Shown: one piece after another, positions 8,170-15,127 of the stretch
How positions within the stretch are numbered: the first letter of the stretch is position 1
Layout of the letters: each line of letters begins with the position of its first letter
From: DASZVN01 sp035547055
GTDB taxonomy: Bacteria; Pseudomonadota; Alphaproteobacteria; Rhizobiales; Methylopilaceae
Direction of reading: 5' to 3'
DNA length: 19,630 nucleotides
Assembly: GCA_035547055.1 (NCBI GenBank)
Contig: DASZVN010000142.1
Location: 1 to 19,630 of the forward strand
The notes under the pieces: model-generated
What the model saw: the letters and a program-made list of their open reading frames with translations, nothing else
What the model was told of the DNA's origin: nothing
Database searches by the model: none
Program-made: the position numbers and the translations under genes

Positions 8170-8214
8170 GCAGCGCCGACCCGAAATTGCGCGCCCATCA
8201 GCGGAGCTGAGCTC

Positions 8215-9405
8215 ATGCAAGTCTTCGTTTTCGATCTGCTGCAATACGGCAAGAATCTCGATCACCTTCGCGAGAACGGCCACCTGCCGTTCCCGATGCT
8301 GAAGAAATATTTCGAGCCCGAGGTCGCGGTCCGGACCTATGCCGAGCATCTCGACGCCTGGGTCGAGCTGGAGCGCCAGGGCTTCGACGGCGTCGCCTTC
8401 AACGAGCACCACGTCACGCCTTACGGCATGATGAACTCGCCGAACCTCCTCGCGGCCTCGGCGGCGCAGCGCACGAGCAAGCTGAAGCTTCTCATGTACG
8501 CGAACCTCCTGCCGCTGCACGACCCGCTCCGGCTCGCCGAGGAGATCGCCATGCTCGACTGCCTGTCGAACGGGCGCATCATCTGCGGCGTCGCCCGCGG
8601 CGCGCCCCGCGAATACAAGGTGTTCGGCATCCCGATGGCGGAGTCCCGCGCCCGCTTCGACGAGTGCTACGACATCATGCGCGGCGCCTGGACGGAGGAG
8701 ACGTTCACCTACGAGGGCCGCTTCCACTCCTACGACCACGTCGCGATCTGGCCGCGCCCGGTGCAGCAGCCGCATCCGCCGGTGTGGGTGCCGATCACCG
8801 GCTCGAAGGATTCGATCGAGTGGGCCGCCGCGAACGACATCCCCATCACGCCGGCCCGCCCCGGCGCGGCGCGGGAAGACGTGATCCGCTACTACGCCGA
8901 GTGCCTCGCCAAGCGCGGCCGCCGCATGACGCCCGACATGCTGAGCGTCGGGATCGACTGCTACATCGCCGACAGCCGCGAGCAGGCGATCGCGGAATAC
9001 GCGCCCTACGCGATCTACTTCCACGCGCTGTTCAGCCTCGACCACGAGTTCTACGCGGCGGCCGAGGCCAAGGGCTACTACGCCAAGGACTCTACCGCCC
9101 ATTTCCGCGAGGGCGTGCGCGAGGTGGCGCGCGACGACAGCCTCCGCGCCCGCGACCTCACGATCGACGACGTCCGCAAGCAGGCCGAGAACGGGGCCTT
9201 CGGCAGCCCCGACGAGGTCGCCCGGCGCATCGTCGAGATCGCCGACCAGACCGGCGCCGGCACCGTGCTCCTCAGCATGAACCGGGGGGCGATGCCGCAC
9301 GAGATGTTCATGCGCCAGATCCAGCGCTTCGGCGCCGAGGTGCTGCCGCGCCTCCAGGCGCACCGGGTGACCCGCGTGCCCCTGGCGGAGACGGCGGCGG
9401 CGTAA
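8215..9405 (+). CDS. LLM-class (luciferase-like) flavin-dependent monooxygenase
   Basis: A 396-residue cytoplasmic protein of the bacterial luciferase-like family, TIM-barrel enzymes that use reduced FMN or F420 to oxidise or cleave organic substrates. Recognisable elements are the early GFDGVAFNEHHVTPYG segment (the E-H-H motif is typical of this branch), NLLPLHDPLRLAEEIAMLDCLSNGR (the family L-x-x-x-PLRLAEE-A-LD-LS-GR motif), GVARGAPREYKVFGI, and the ARFDE-x-x-x-IMRGAW-x-x-E-x-F-x-YEG-F block. A late SPDEVARRIVEIADQTGAGTVLLSMNRGAMPHE follows. Start: ATG 8215 with GGAG 8 bases upstream. Cofactor and substrate cannot be read from sequence. It lies 167 bases after the peptide-type transporter on the same strand, so it might process an imported compound, but this is context inference only. 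It converges on the small membrane gene. Confidence 0.9.
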   Translation: MQVFVFDLLQYGKNLDHLRENGHLPFPMLKKYFEPEVAVRTYAEHLDAWVELERQGFDGVAFNEHHVTPYGMMNSPNLLAASAAQRTSKLKLLMYANLLPLHDPLRLAEEIAMLDCLSNGRIICGVARGAPREYKVFGIPMAESRARFDECYDIMRGAWTEETFTYEGRFHSYDHVAIWPRPVQQPHPPVWVPITGSKDSIEWAAANDIPITPARPGAAREDVIRYYAECLAKRGRRMTPDMLSVGIDCYIADSREQAIAEYAPYAIYFHALFSLDHEFYAAAEAKGYYAKDSTAHFREGVREVARDDSLRARDLTIDDVRKQAENGAFGSPDEVARRIVEIADQTGAGTVLLSMNRGAMPHEMFMRQIQRFGAEVLPRLQAHRVTRVPLAETAAA

Positions 9406-9416
9406 GGGCCCGTCCG

Positions 9417-9508
9417 CTGTCATCCCGGCCGAGAGCCGAGATCCGGGGCTGGGGGCAGCGCTTGGACCCGGATCCCGGATCGCTGCCGCGCGGCGTCCGG
9501 GATGACAG
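9417..9508. repeat. Long palindromic intergenic repeat, family R2, copy 1
   Basis: A perfect 12-bp terminal inverted repeat, CTGTCATCCCGG (9417-9428) and CCGGGATGACAG (9497-9508), encloses further imperfect palindromic sequence with GATCCGGG- and CCCGGAT-like arms. It sits between two convergent genes and could act as a two-way transcription stop. A related copy is at 10024-10124. Confidence 0.8.
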
Positions 9509-9518
9509 GCGGAAGGCC

Positions 9519-9983
9519 TCACCGCGTCCAGACGAGGCCGACGAGGACGCCCAGCACCACGAAGACCAGGAGGTCCGAGACCATCGCGATGGTCTCCTCC
9601 CGCGTGGTTCTGGCGTTGCGGACGTGCTGGATGCCGGCGAGACCATAGAACACGGCGCCGGCGAGGCCGGCGGGCAGCACCCAGCCGCGCTCGGCGATCG
9701 AGACCAGGCCGATGAGGCCGATCGAAACGTTCGCGAAGCCGAGCTCCTGCACGATCTTGAACGTCTCGCGGTCGTGGATGCGGAAGATGGTCTCAGCGGT
9801 GAACGCGGGATTGGCCATCTGGCGGATGCCCGCTATCGCGAGCCGCACCCCGACGGCCCAGAACACGAACCAGCGCAGCACCGTGAACAGCGGGTCGGCC
9901 GCGTGGCCGAAGCCGAAGATCTGGACCAGGATCGCCGCCACCGGCGCGACCAGCAGCAGCACCACCACCGACCCCAGATACAT
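9519..9983 (-). CDS. Small integral membrane protein of unknown function
   Basis: A 154-residue hydrophobic protein with about four membrane helices: near residues 2-25 (LGSVVVLLLVAPVAAILVQIFGFG), 33-53 (LFTVLRWFVFWAVGVRLAIAG), 84-103 (ANVSIGLIGLVSIAERGWVL, continuing into AGLAGAVFYGLAGI) and a C-terminal one (MVSDLLVFVVLGVLVGLVW). A central segment, FRIHDRETFKIVQELGFANVSIG, resembles what I recall of DUF6790-type proteins, but I am not certain. The start at 9983 (MYLGSVVV) is chosen over an in-frame GTG at 10022 because GGGAGGGA lies 4 bases upstream and the longer form would begin inside the R2 repeat's edge. It lies downstream of the antiporter gene on the same strand. No function can be assigned. 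Confidence 0.75.
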   Translation of the reverse strand: MYLGSVVVLLLVAPVAAILVQIFGFGHAADPLFTVLRWFVFWAVGVRLAIAGIRQMANPAFTAETIFRIHDRETFKIVQELGFANVSIGLIGLVSIAERGWVLPAGLAGAVFYGLAGIQHVRNARTTREETIAMVSDLLVFVVLGVLVGLVWTR

Positions 9984-10023
9984 CGTTCCCTCCCTGACCG
10001 CGGCCTTGAGCCGATCTTTCACC

Positions 10024-10124
10024 CTGTCATCCCGGAGGTGGCAAAGGCCGCGATCCGGGATCCGGCTTCAGTATGCCATGCGGCCCCGGATCCCGGCTCT
10101 CCGCTTCGCTCCGGCCGGGATGAC
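10024..10124. repeat. Long palindromic intergenic repeat, family R2, copy 2
   Basis: GTCATCCCGG (10026-10035, preceded by CT as in copy 1) pairs with CCGGGATGAC (10115-10124), and the interior again contains opposed GATCCGGGATCC and GGATCCCGG arms. Size and architecture match copy 1 at 9417-9508, while the interior sequence differs. It lies between the antiporter stop and the small membrane gene, both on the reverse strand. Confidence 0.75.
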
Positions 10125-10150
10125 GGCGTAGGTCGAGCGGGGCTCATCGC

Positions 10151-12637
10151 CTACGCCATGGCCTCGCCGCCGAGGGCGGCCTGGTTCTCGCGCTCGCGGC
10201 CGGAGGCGACCGTCTCGATATGGGTCGAGAGCGCGGGGTTGCGGCCGAGGAAGGTGCTGAAGTCGCGCCGCCGCAGCACCAGGAGCGAGCAATAGGCGAG
10301 GGCGACGACGTCGGCGTTCCGCGGCAGGTCGCGGAGCAGGGCCCGCTCGCCGACGATGTCGCCGCGCCCGAGCCGGACGGCGCGGCCGCCGATCCGCACC
10401 TCGACCGCGCCGGAGGAGATGAAGAAGGCCTCGTCGCCCTCCTCGCCCTTCTTCATCAGGATCTCGCCGGGAGTGGCGAGCCGCGTCGTCAGCCAGCCGC
10501 ACAGCTCCTCGATCTGCCCGTCGCTCGCGCCCGCCAGGATCGGCAGCCGCGACAGCAGGGTGCGGGTGTCGAGGCCGAGGTCGAGCCCGGGCCGCTTCCG
10601 CGCCTCGCGGCGTTCCTCCTCGATCCTGACCTTGAGGTCGCGGTGAAGCTCCGGCCCGATCAGCGCCTCCGCGAACAGGCGGTCGTAGGCGACCTCCTCG
10701 TGGCGGAGCGCGAGGCGGCGGAGGAAGCGGCGCTCCAGCTCGGCGGCGTAGTCGGGATATTGCAGGCGAAGCGCCTCGAGCGCCGCGTCGTTGGCGTCGC
10801 GACGCTTCGCCACGACCTCCTTCAGCACCTCGGCGATGCGCGCCGAGAGCAGGGCGCCGACCTGGTCCTCGACGAACTCGGCGAGCCCGGCCAGGACCAT
10901 GCGGCGGATCAGGAATTTCTCGAGGCGGCGGGCAAGGCGCTGCGACAGCGGCGCCTCCCAGCCGAACAGGCGGTGGAGCCGCTGCGCCAGGGCGAAGCGC
11001 AGGCCGAAGGCAAGCGAGCCGGCGGCCTCGTGCTCGTAGCCGCGGAGGCCGCCGGTGCGGGCGCGGTCGATCAGCCGGTCGGCGCCTGCCAGCATCTCCA
11101 TCGCGCTGTCGACCGAGATGGTGCGCTCCTCGAGATGGTGGACGATCAGCTCCTTCTCGCGCCGGGCGATGGTGACGAGGGCGAACACCAGCCGCTCCTC
11201 GTGGAGCGGCGGCCCCTCGGCCGCGGCCGCGTCGGCGGCCTCCGGCGCCTCGACGGCGAGCGCCGCGAGCCCGAACTCGGCCGCCGCAGCGGCGGAGGCC
11301 TGGGTGACGTCGCGGCGGACCCGTCCCAGCACCTCGCGGCGGAGCGCGAGGTCGAGCGGCGACAGCCGGTCGAGCTTCAGCGCCCGCATCAGCGGCCGCA
11401 TCGTCGTGCCCTGCACCAGGAGCGTGAACAGCACGAACCCGGTCGCGAGGATCGCGACGAAGCGCTGGACCTCGACCGGGATCGCCGCGTTCTCGACCAC
11501 CGAGAGGGCCAGCGCCAGGGTCATCGCCCCGCGGAGGCCGCCCCACAGGATCACCAGCCGATAGGCCGGCTCGACCGGCGGCGACAGGCCGATGGCGCTG
11601 AGGAGCGGCAGGAGGCCGTAGAGGATCGCCGCGCGGGCCGCGAGCGCTGCCGCGACCAGCGCGGCCAGGAGGACGAGGTCGTGCCAGCCGAGGCCGACCA
11701 GGAGCTTCGGCACCAGGATCGCCGCGAGCACGAACACCAGCGAGCTCGCCCAGTAGTCGAGCTGCTCCCACACCTCGCGAAGATGCCGCCATGCCTCGGG
11801 CGTCGCCCGCGGCGGCCCGACGACCCCGAGGGTGAGGCCGGCAGCGACGACCGCGACGACGCCCGAGACTCCGATATGGTCGCCGAGGAGATAGGCGAGG
11901 TAGGGCAGCGCCAGGCTGAGCGAGACCTGCGCCAGCACCTGCTCGCGGAGCGCGGCGAACAGCACCGCGAACAGGCGCGCGATGACGAAGCCGAGCACCG
12001 CGCCGCCGACGAGCGTCACCGCGAAGTCGAGCAGGATCGACGCCCCGACATGGCCGCTCGGATGGAGCAGGAGGTCGAGGAAGAGGATGAACAGCGTGAT
12101 GGCGGCCGCGTCGTTCAGGAGGCTCTCGCCCTCGACCAGGCGCGAGAGGCGGCCCGGCGCGCCGATGTCGTGGAAGATGGCGACGACCGCGACCGGGTCT
12201 GTGGTTGCGACGATCGCGCCGAGGAGGAGGCAGGCGGTCAGCGGCACCGCGGCGAGCGGGTGGAGCACGAAGCCGATTGCGAGCGTCGCCACCACCACCG
12301 CCAGCACCGCCATCACGAAGATCGGCCCGGCGTCCTCGGCGATCTGCCGCAGCTCGATGTTGAGGCAGGTCTGGAACAAGAGGAGCGGCAGGAAGATCGC
12401 GATGAACGCCTCGGCACTGATCGGGAAGCCGGTGATCATCTCGGCGATCTCGGCCGGCACCCCGCCCGCGGCGTGGGAGCCGAGCGCCGCCGCCGACAGG
12501 AAGCCGATCGCGATGCCGACCACCGCGAGCAGCACGCTCGGCGCGATGCGGAGCTTGGCCGCCAGCGGATCGAGCGCGGCGATGACGACGAGGAGCCCGG
12601 CAATGACCGCGACGACCAGGCCGATCTCGGAATGCAT
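10151..12637 (-). CDS. CPA1 family Na+/H+ antiporter with C-terminal cyclic-nucleotide-binding domain
   Basis: An 828-residue inner-membrane protein that should exchange protons for Na+ (or K+). Residues 1-415 carry about 12 hydrophobic segments with CPA1 landmarks: TDP at 146-148, the EGESLLNDAAAI stretch with the Asn175-Asp176 pair expected to bind cation, and GGLRG at 366-370. Residues 425-690 are soluble, charged and mainly helical. Residues about 695-800 form a cyclic-nucleotide-binding fold: LLSRLPILAGAS, then PGEILMKKGEEGDEAFFISSGAVEV, and a phosphate-binding cassette starting near 763 (GERALLRDLPRNADVVA) that keeps the Glu and Arg seen in CRP-like domains. The arrangement (exchanger, helical linker, cNMP domain) resembles plant SOS1 exchangers. 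ATG 12637 is chosen because the membrane domain starts there; its ribosome-binding site is not obvious. The frame stays open far upstream, but that stretch is antisense to repeats and the next gene. Confidence 0.92.
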   Translation of the reverse strand: MHSEIGLVVAVIAGLLVVIAALDPLAAKLRIAPSVLLAVVGIAIGFLSAAALGSHAAGGVPAEIAEMITGFPISAEAFIAIFLPLLLFQTCLNIELRQIAEDAGPIFVMAVLAVVVATLAIGFVLHPLAAVPLTACLLLGAIVATTDPVAVVAIFHDIGAPGRLSRLVEGESLLNDAAAITLFILFLDLLLHPSGHVGASILLDFAVTLVGGAVLGFVIARLFAVLFAALREQVLAQVSLSLALPYLAYLLGDHIGVSGVVAVVAAGLTLGVVGPPRATPEAWRHLREVWEQLDYWASSLVFVLAAILVPKLLVGLGWHDLVLLAALVAAALAARAAILYGLLPLLSAIGLSPPVEPAYRLVILWGGLRGAMTLALALSVVENAAIPVEVQRFVAILATGFVLFTLLVQGTTMRPLMRALKLDRLSPLDLALRREVLGRVRRDVTQASAAAAAEFGLAALAVEAPEAADAAAAEGPPLHEERLVFALVTIARREKELIVHHLEERTISVDSAMEMLAGADRLIDRARTGGLRGYEHEAAGSLAFGLRFALAQRLHRLFGWEAPLSQRLARRLEKFLIRRMVLAGLAEFVEDQVGALLSARIAEVLKEVVAKRRDANDAALEALRLQYPDYAAELERRFLRRLALRHEEVAYDRLFAEALIGPELHRDLKVRIEEERREARKRPGLDLGLDTRTLLSRLPILAGASDGQIEELCGWLTTRLATPGEILMKKGEEGDEAFFISSGAVEVRIGGRAVRLGRGDIVGERALLRDLPRNADVVALAYCSLLVLRRRDFSTFLGRNPALSTHIETVASGRERENQAALGGEAMA

Positions 12638-12713
12638 GCAGGGCGCCCCGGCGCGAACCGATGATGCCTCAAGGTATCTGCAATCGTGGGCAGGAAGAAG
12701 AGGAGAAGGTCTT

Positions 12714-12787
12714 GTAGGGTGGGCATCGGCAAGGACGATGCCCACGGTTGACGCTGAACGTGGACATGCTGCGCATGCCCACCCTAC
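12714..12787. repeat. Two-hairpin intergenic repeat, family R1, copy 2
   Basis: Outer ends are GTAGGGTGGGCAT (12714-12726) and its exact complement ATGCCCACCCTAC (12775-12787). Inside are two hairpins: 12719-12728 with 12736-12745 (10 bp, perfect), and GTGGACATGC with GCATGCCCAC (12759-12768 with 12772-12781, one mismatch). The right end runs into the HD-domain gene and provides its stop codon. Confidence 0.85.
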
Positions 12788-13386
12788 GAATGGAGCAGCG
12801 TCTCGGCCCTTGCGAGGAAGCGCCCTTCGGCCATTTCGGCGGGCCACGGGGTGAGGTCGAGATCGGCGGGCACGCCCTGGGGCCGGCCGAAGAAGCGACG
12901 CGCCTCGGCGTGGTCGAAGCCGGCGAGGCGGGTCGCCTCCAGATAGGCCGCGGCCTGGTCGGCGCGCTTCAGCAGGCGGTGGTGGACCTCCGGCAGCGCC
13001 GGCGGCAGGCCGAAATGGAGGTGGATCGCCGCGAGGATGCGATTCTCCACTGCCTTGTAGCCGTCGCCGAGCACCGCCTTGAACGGGCTGATGATGTCGC
13101 CGACGACGAACTCCGGCGCGTCGTGGAGCAGCACCGCGAGGCGCCAGCGCGGTGCGAGGGCGGGCCTGAGGTTGCCGGCGATGGCCTCGACCAGGAGCGA
13201 ATGCTGCGCCACCGAGAAGATGTGGGCGCCGACGGTCTGGCCGTTCCACCGTGCGACCCGGGCGAGGCCATGGGCGATGTCGCCGATCTCGATGTCGATC
13301 GGCGAGGGGTCGAGCAGGTCGAGTCGGCGGCCCGACAGCATCCGCTGCCACGCCCGCGGCGGCAGGGTGCTATTCAGGGTCGCCAT
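12784..13386 (-). CDS. HD-domain phosphohydrolase, YfbR-like
   Basis: A 200-residue cytoplasmic HD-superfamily hydrolase. The metal-binding set of the family is visible: His62 (SVAQHSLLVE), His88-Asp89 (VLLHDAPEFVVGDIISPFK) and Asp143 (RADQAAAYLEATRL). The HDAPE-x-x-x-GDI-x-PFK pattern is typical of YfbR-type 5'-nucleotidases, which remove phosphate from deoxynucleoside monophosphates, so that is the likely but unproven role. Start ATG 13386 has no strong ribosome-binding site. The TAG stop (reverse strand of 12784-12786) is formed by the R1 repeat, so the last residues before it (LLHS) may not be ancestral. It lies downstream of ygfZ-tag on the same strand, separated by repeat R3. Confidence 0.85.
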   Translation of the reverse strand: MATLNSTLPPRAWQRMLSGRRLDLLDPSPIDIEIGDIAHGLARVARWNGQTVGAHIFSVAQHSLLVEAIAGNLRPALAPRWRLAVLLHDAPEFVVGDIISPFKAVLGDGYKAVENRILAAIHLHFGLPPALPEVHHRLLKRADQAAAYLEATRLAGFDHAEARRFFGRPQGVPADLDLTPWPAEMAEGRFLARAETLLHS

Positions 13387-13410
13387 CTCGGTCGGCGCCT
13401 TGGCGCTGCC

Positions 13411-13503
13411 CCGTCATGCCCGGCCTTGGGCCGGGCATCCACGAGTTTGTGGCGCCGTGGAGAAGGAGGTCATGGATGGCCGGAACAAGCCCGGCCATGA
13501 CGG
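13411..13503. repeat. Two-hairpin intergenic repeat, family R3
   Basis: Outer arms CCGTCATG (13411-13418) and CATGACGG (13496-13503) enclose two hairpins: 13416-13425 with 13429-13438 (10 bp, ATGCCCGGCC arm) and 13476-13483 with 13491-13498 (8 bp, ATGGCCGG arm). It fills most of the gap between tag and the HD-domain gene. The form resembles the GTCATGCCCGGC-type repeats that I recall being abundant in rhizobial genomes. Confidence 0.8.
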
Positions 13504-13521
13504 AGAGGGCGCAGTTTGATC

Positions 13522-14160
13522 TCACCTCAAGCCCCGCCGCGGCTTGCTTGCCTTGGCCGGCGGCAGGCCGGCGAGGGCGCGGCATTCGTCGTGGCGGAAG
13601 CAGCTCGTCAGATGGTCGTTGACCATGCCGACCGCCTGCATGAAGGCGTAGACGATGGTCGGCCCGACGAACTTGAATCCACGCTTTACGAGCTCCTTCG
13701 AGATCTGCCGCGAAATCTCTGTCTCGGCGACGATTTCGCCTTGCGTCCGAAGCCCGTTCTGGAGCGGCGTGCCGTCCACGAAGCCCCATAGGAAGGCGGA
13801 GAAGCCGGGCCCTCCCGCCATCATCTCGAGCCAGGACTGCGCGGACCTCACCGCGCCTTCGATCTTGGCGCGGTTCCTGACGATGCCGGCGTCGGCCATC
13901 AGCGCCTCGACCTTCTTCGGCCCATAGCGGGCGACGACCTCCGGCCTGAAGCCGTCGAAGGCGGCGCGAAAATTCTCGCGCTTGCGCAGAATGGTGATCC
14001 ACGACAGGCCGGCCTGGAAGCCGTCGAGCACGAGCTTCTCGTAGAGCGCGCGGTCGTCCTTCTCGGGCACGCCCCATTCGGTGTCGTGATAGGCGCGGTA
14101 GAGCGGGTCGGCGCCCGGCCACAGGCAGCGCGGGCGGCCGTCGTCGGCGAGGTCGGTCAT
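13522..14160 (-). CDS. tag: DNA-3-methyladenine glycosylase I
   Basis: A 212-residue base-excision repair enzyme that removes 3-methyladenine from alkylated DNA. The Tag family layout is complete: the N-terminal RCLWPGADPLYRAYHDTEWGVP with zinc ligands Cys12 and His25, the core LVLDGFQAGLSWITILRKRENFRAAF (45-68), GIVRNRAKIEGAV, FKFVGPTIVYAFMQAVGMVNDH, and the C-terminal zinc ligands His183 and Cys187 (DHLTSC). The length is close to E. coli Tag (187) with a short basic tail. The start ATG at 14160 overlaps the ygfZ stop as ATGA, so the two are almost certainly co-translated. Confidence 0.96.
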   Translation of the reverse strand: MTDLADDGRPRCLWPGADPLYRAYHDTEWGVPEKDDRALYEKLVLDGFQAGLSWITILRKRENFRAAFDGFRPEVVARYGPKKVEALMADAGIVRNRAKIEGAVRSAQSWLEMMAGGPGFSAFLWGFVDGTPLQNGLRTQGEIVAETEISRQISKELVKRGFKFVGPTIVYAFMQAVGMVNDHLTSCFRHDECRALAGLPPAKASKPRRGLR

Positions 14161-15038
14161 GAGGCGGTCTTTTCGGGGGCGGGCAGGGTGAAGCGGGCCC
14201 AGGCGGGCAGGGCGACGGCGAGGCTGGCGGCGCCCGCGGTGATCGGCTGGCCGGCGGCCTCTGCCTCGGCGGCGCGGTCGAGGCGCAGCAGGGCGAGGCC
14301 GCGGTCTTCGGCCGACGAGCCCATGCGGCCGAGCGGCCGCCCGCCCGCCGCGACCTCGGTGCCGGGCGGCGGCGCGGGACCGTCGAGCGTCACCGGCACC
14401 ACCCGGCTGCGGGCGGTGCCGCGATGCTCCATCCGGCTCACGACCTCCTGGCCGATGTAGCAGCCCTTGCGGAAATCGACCCCCGCGAGCTGGTCGAGAT
14501 CGGCCTCGTGGGGGAAAGCGTCGCCGAAGACGAAATCGCGCCCGCCCTCGGGGATGCCGAGCGCGATGCGGTGGGCGTGCCAGGCGGCGGCGGGGACAAT
14601 CGCGGCGCCCATGGCGGCGAGCGCCGCGTCCGCGCCGTCCTTGGGCAGGAAGGCACGGACGCCAAGGGCTGGAAGGCGCGGGTCGGCGAAGCTCGCGGCC
14701 GAGGCCGGCGGCGCGTCACCGCCGTCCCACAGCACGGCGACGGCGAGCGTATCGGAGAGATCGTCGATGGCGACCTTGGCGCGCAGGCGATAGAGCGCGA
14801 GGCGCTTCTTCAGCTCGGGCAGCACGTCACGGGCGACGTCGATCAGCGCGCCGTCGGCGGTCGCGAGCAGCAGGAAATCGGCGAGGATCTTGCCCTGCGG
14901 CGTCAGAAGGGCACCATAGCGCGCGGCACCGGGCTCGGCGCCCTCGACCGCGCAGGTCACCACGTTGTGGAGGAAGGATTTTGCGTCCGCCCCCGTGACG
15001 GCGAGGACGCCGCGATCGTCGAGAACGGCTGCCCGCAT
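14157..15038 (-). CDS. ygfZ: YgfZ/GcvT-like folate-binding protein
   Basis: A 293-residue protein of the YgfZ/IBA57 family, which supports assembly or repair of Fe-S cluster enzymes and binds folate. The family signature KGCYIGQE (residues 191-198) with its conserved Cys is present, followed by VVSRMEHRGTARSRVVPV. The N-terminal half has the typical SFLHNVVTCAV and RYGALLTPQGKILADFLL segments. ATG 15038 is chosen over an upstream in-frame start because an AAGGAG lies about 10 bases upstream and the homologous start MRAAVLDDRGVLAVTG begins here. The first gene of a pair with tag, divergent from the dihydroorotase gene across 89 bases. Confidence 0.93.
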   Translation of the reverse strand: MRAAVLDDRGVLAVTGADAKSFLHNVVTCAVEGAEPGAARYGALLTPQGKILADFLLLATADGALIDVARDVLPELKKRLALYRLRAKVAIDDLSDTLAVAVLWDGGDAPPASAASFADPRLPALGVRAFLPKDGADAALAAMGAAIVPAAAWHAHRIALGIPEGGRDFVFGDAFPHEADLDQLAGVDFRKGCYIGQEVVSRMEHRGTARSRVVPVTLDGPAPPPGTEVAAGGRPLGRMGSSAEDRGLALLRLDRAAEAEAAGQPITAGAASLAVALPAWARFTLPAPEKTAS

Positions 15039-15040
15039 GC

Positions 15041-15093
15041 CGCACCGTCTCCTTGCGCCGGTGCGCGGGGGAACGTAAGCCGCTGCCGGCAGC
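15041..15093. promoter_or_regulatory. Divergent ygfZ/pyrC interval with a Shine-Dalgarno hairpin and a 12-bp palindrome
   Basis: On the ygfZ transcript, CGCACCG and CGGTGCG (15059-15065 with 15041-15047) pair across an 11-base loop that contains the ygfZ ribosome-binding site AAGGAGA. Further on, GCTGCCGGCAGC at 15082-15093 is a perfect palindrome between the two start codons and could be an operator. No clear promoter hexamers were recognised. Confidence 0.3.
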
Positions 15094-15127
15094 CCCACAA
15101 GGGCGGGGCGCGGCCGGCGGAGGCAGC

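Noticed and set aside
10220..12664. An 800-codon open frame on the forward strand opposite the antiporter gene
   Set aside because: Its product is an Arg/Asp/Glu/Gln-rich low-complexity string with no domain features. It is the expected antisense shadow of a high-GC gene, while the reverse frame gives a full antiporter.
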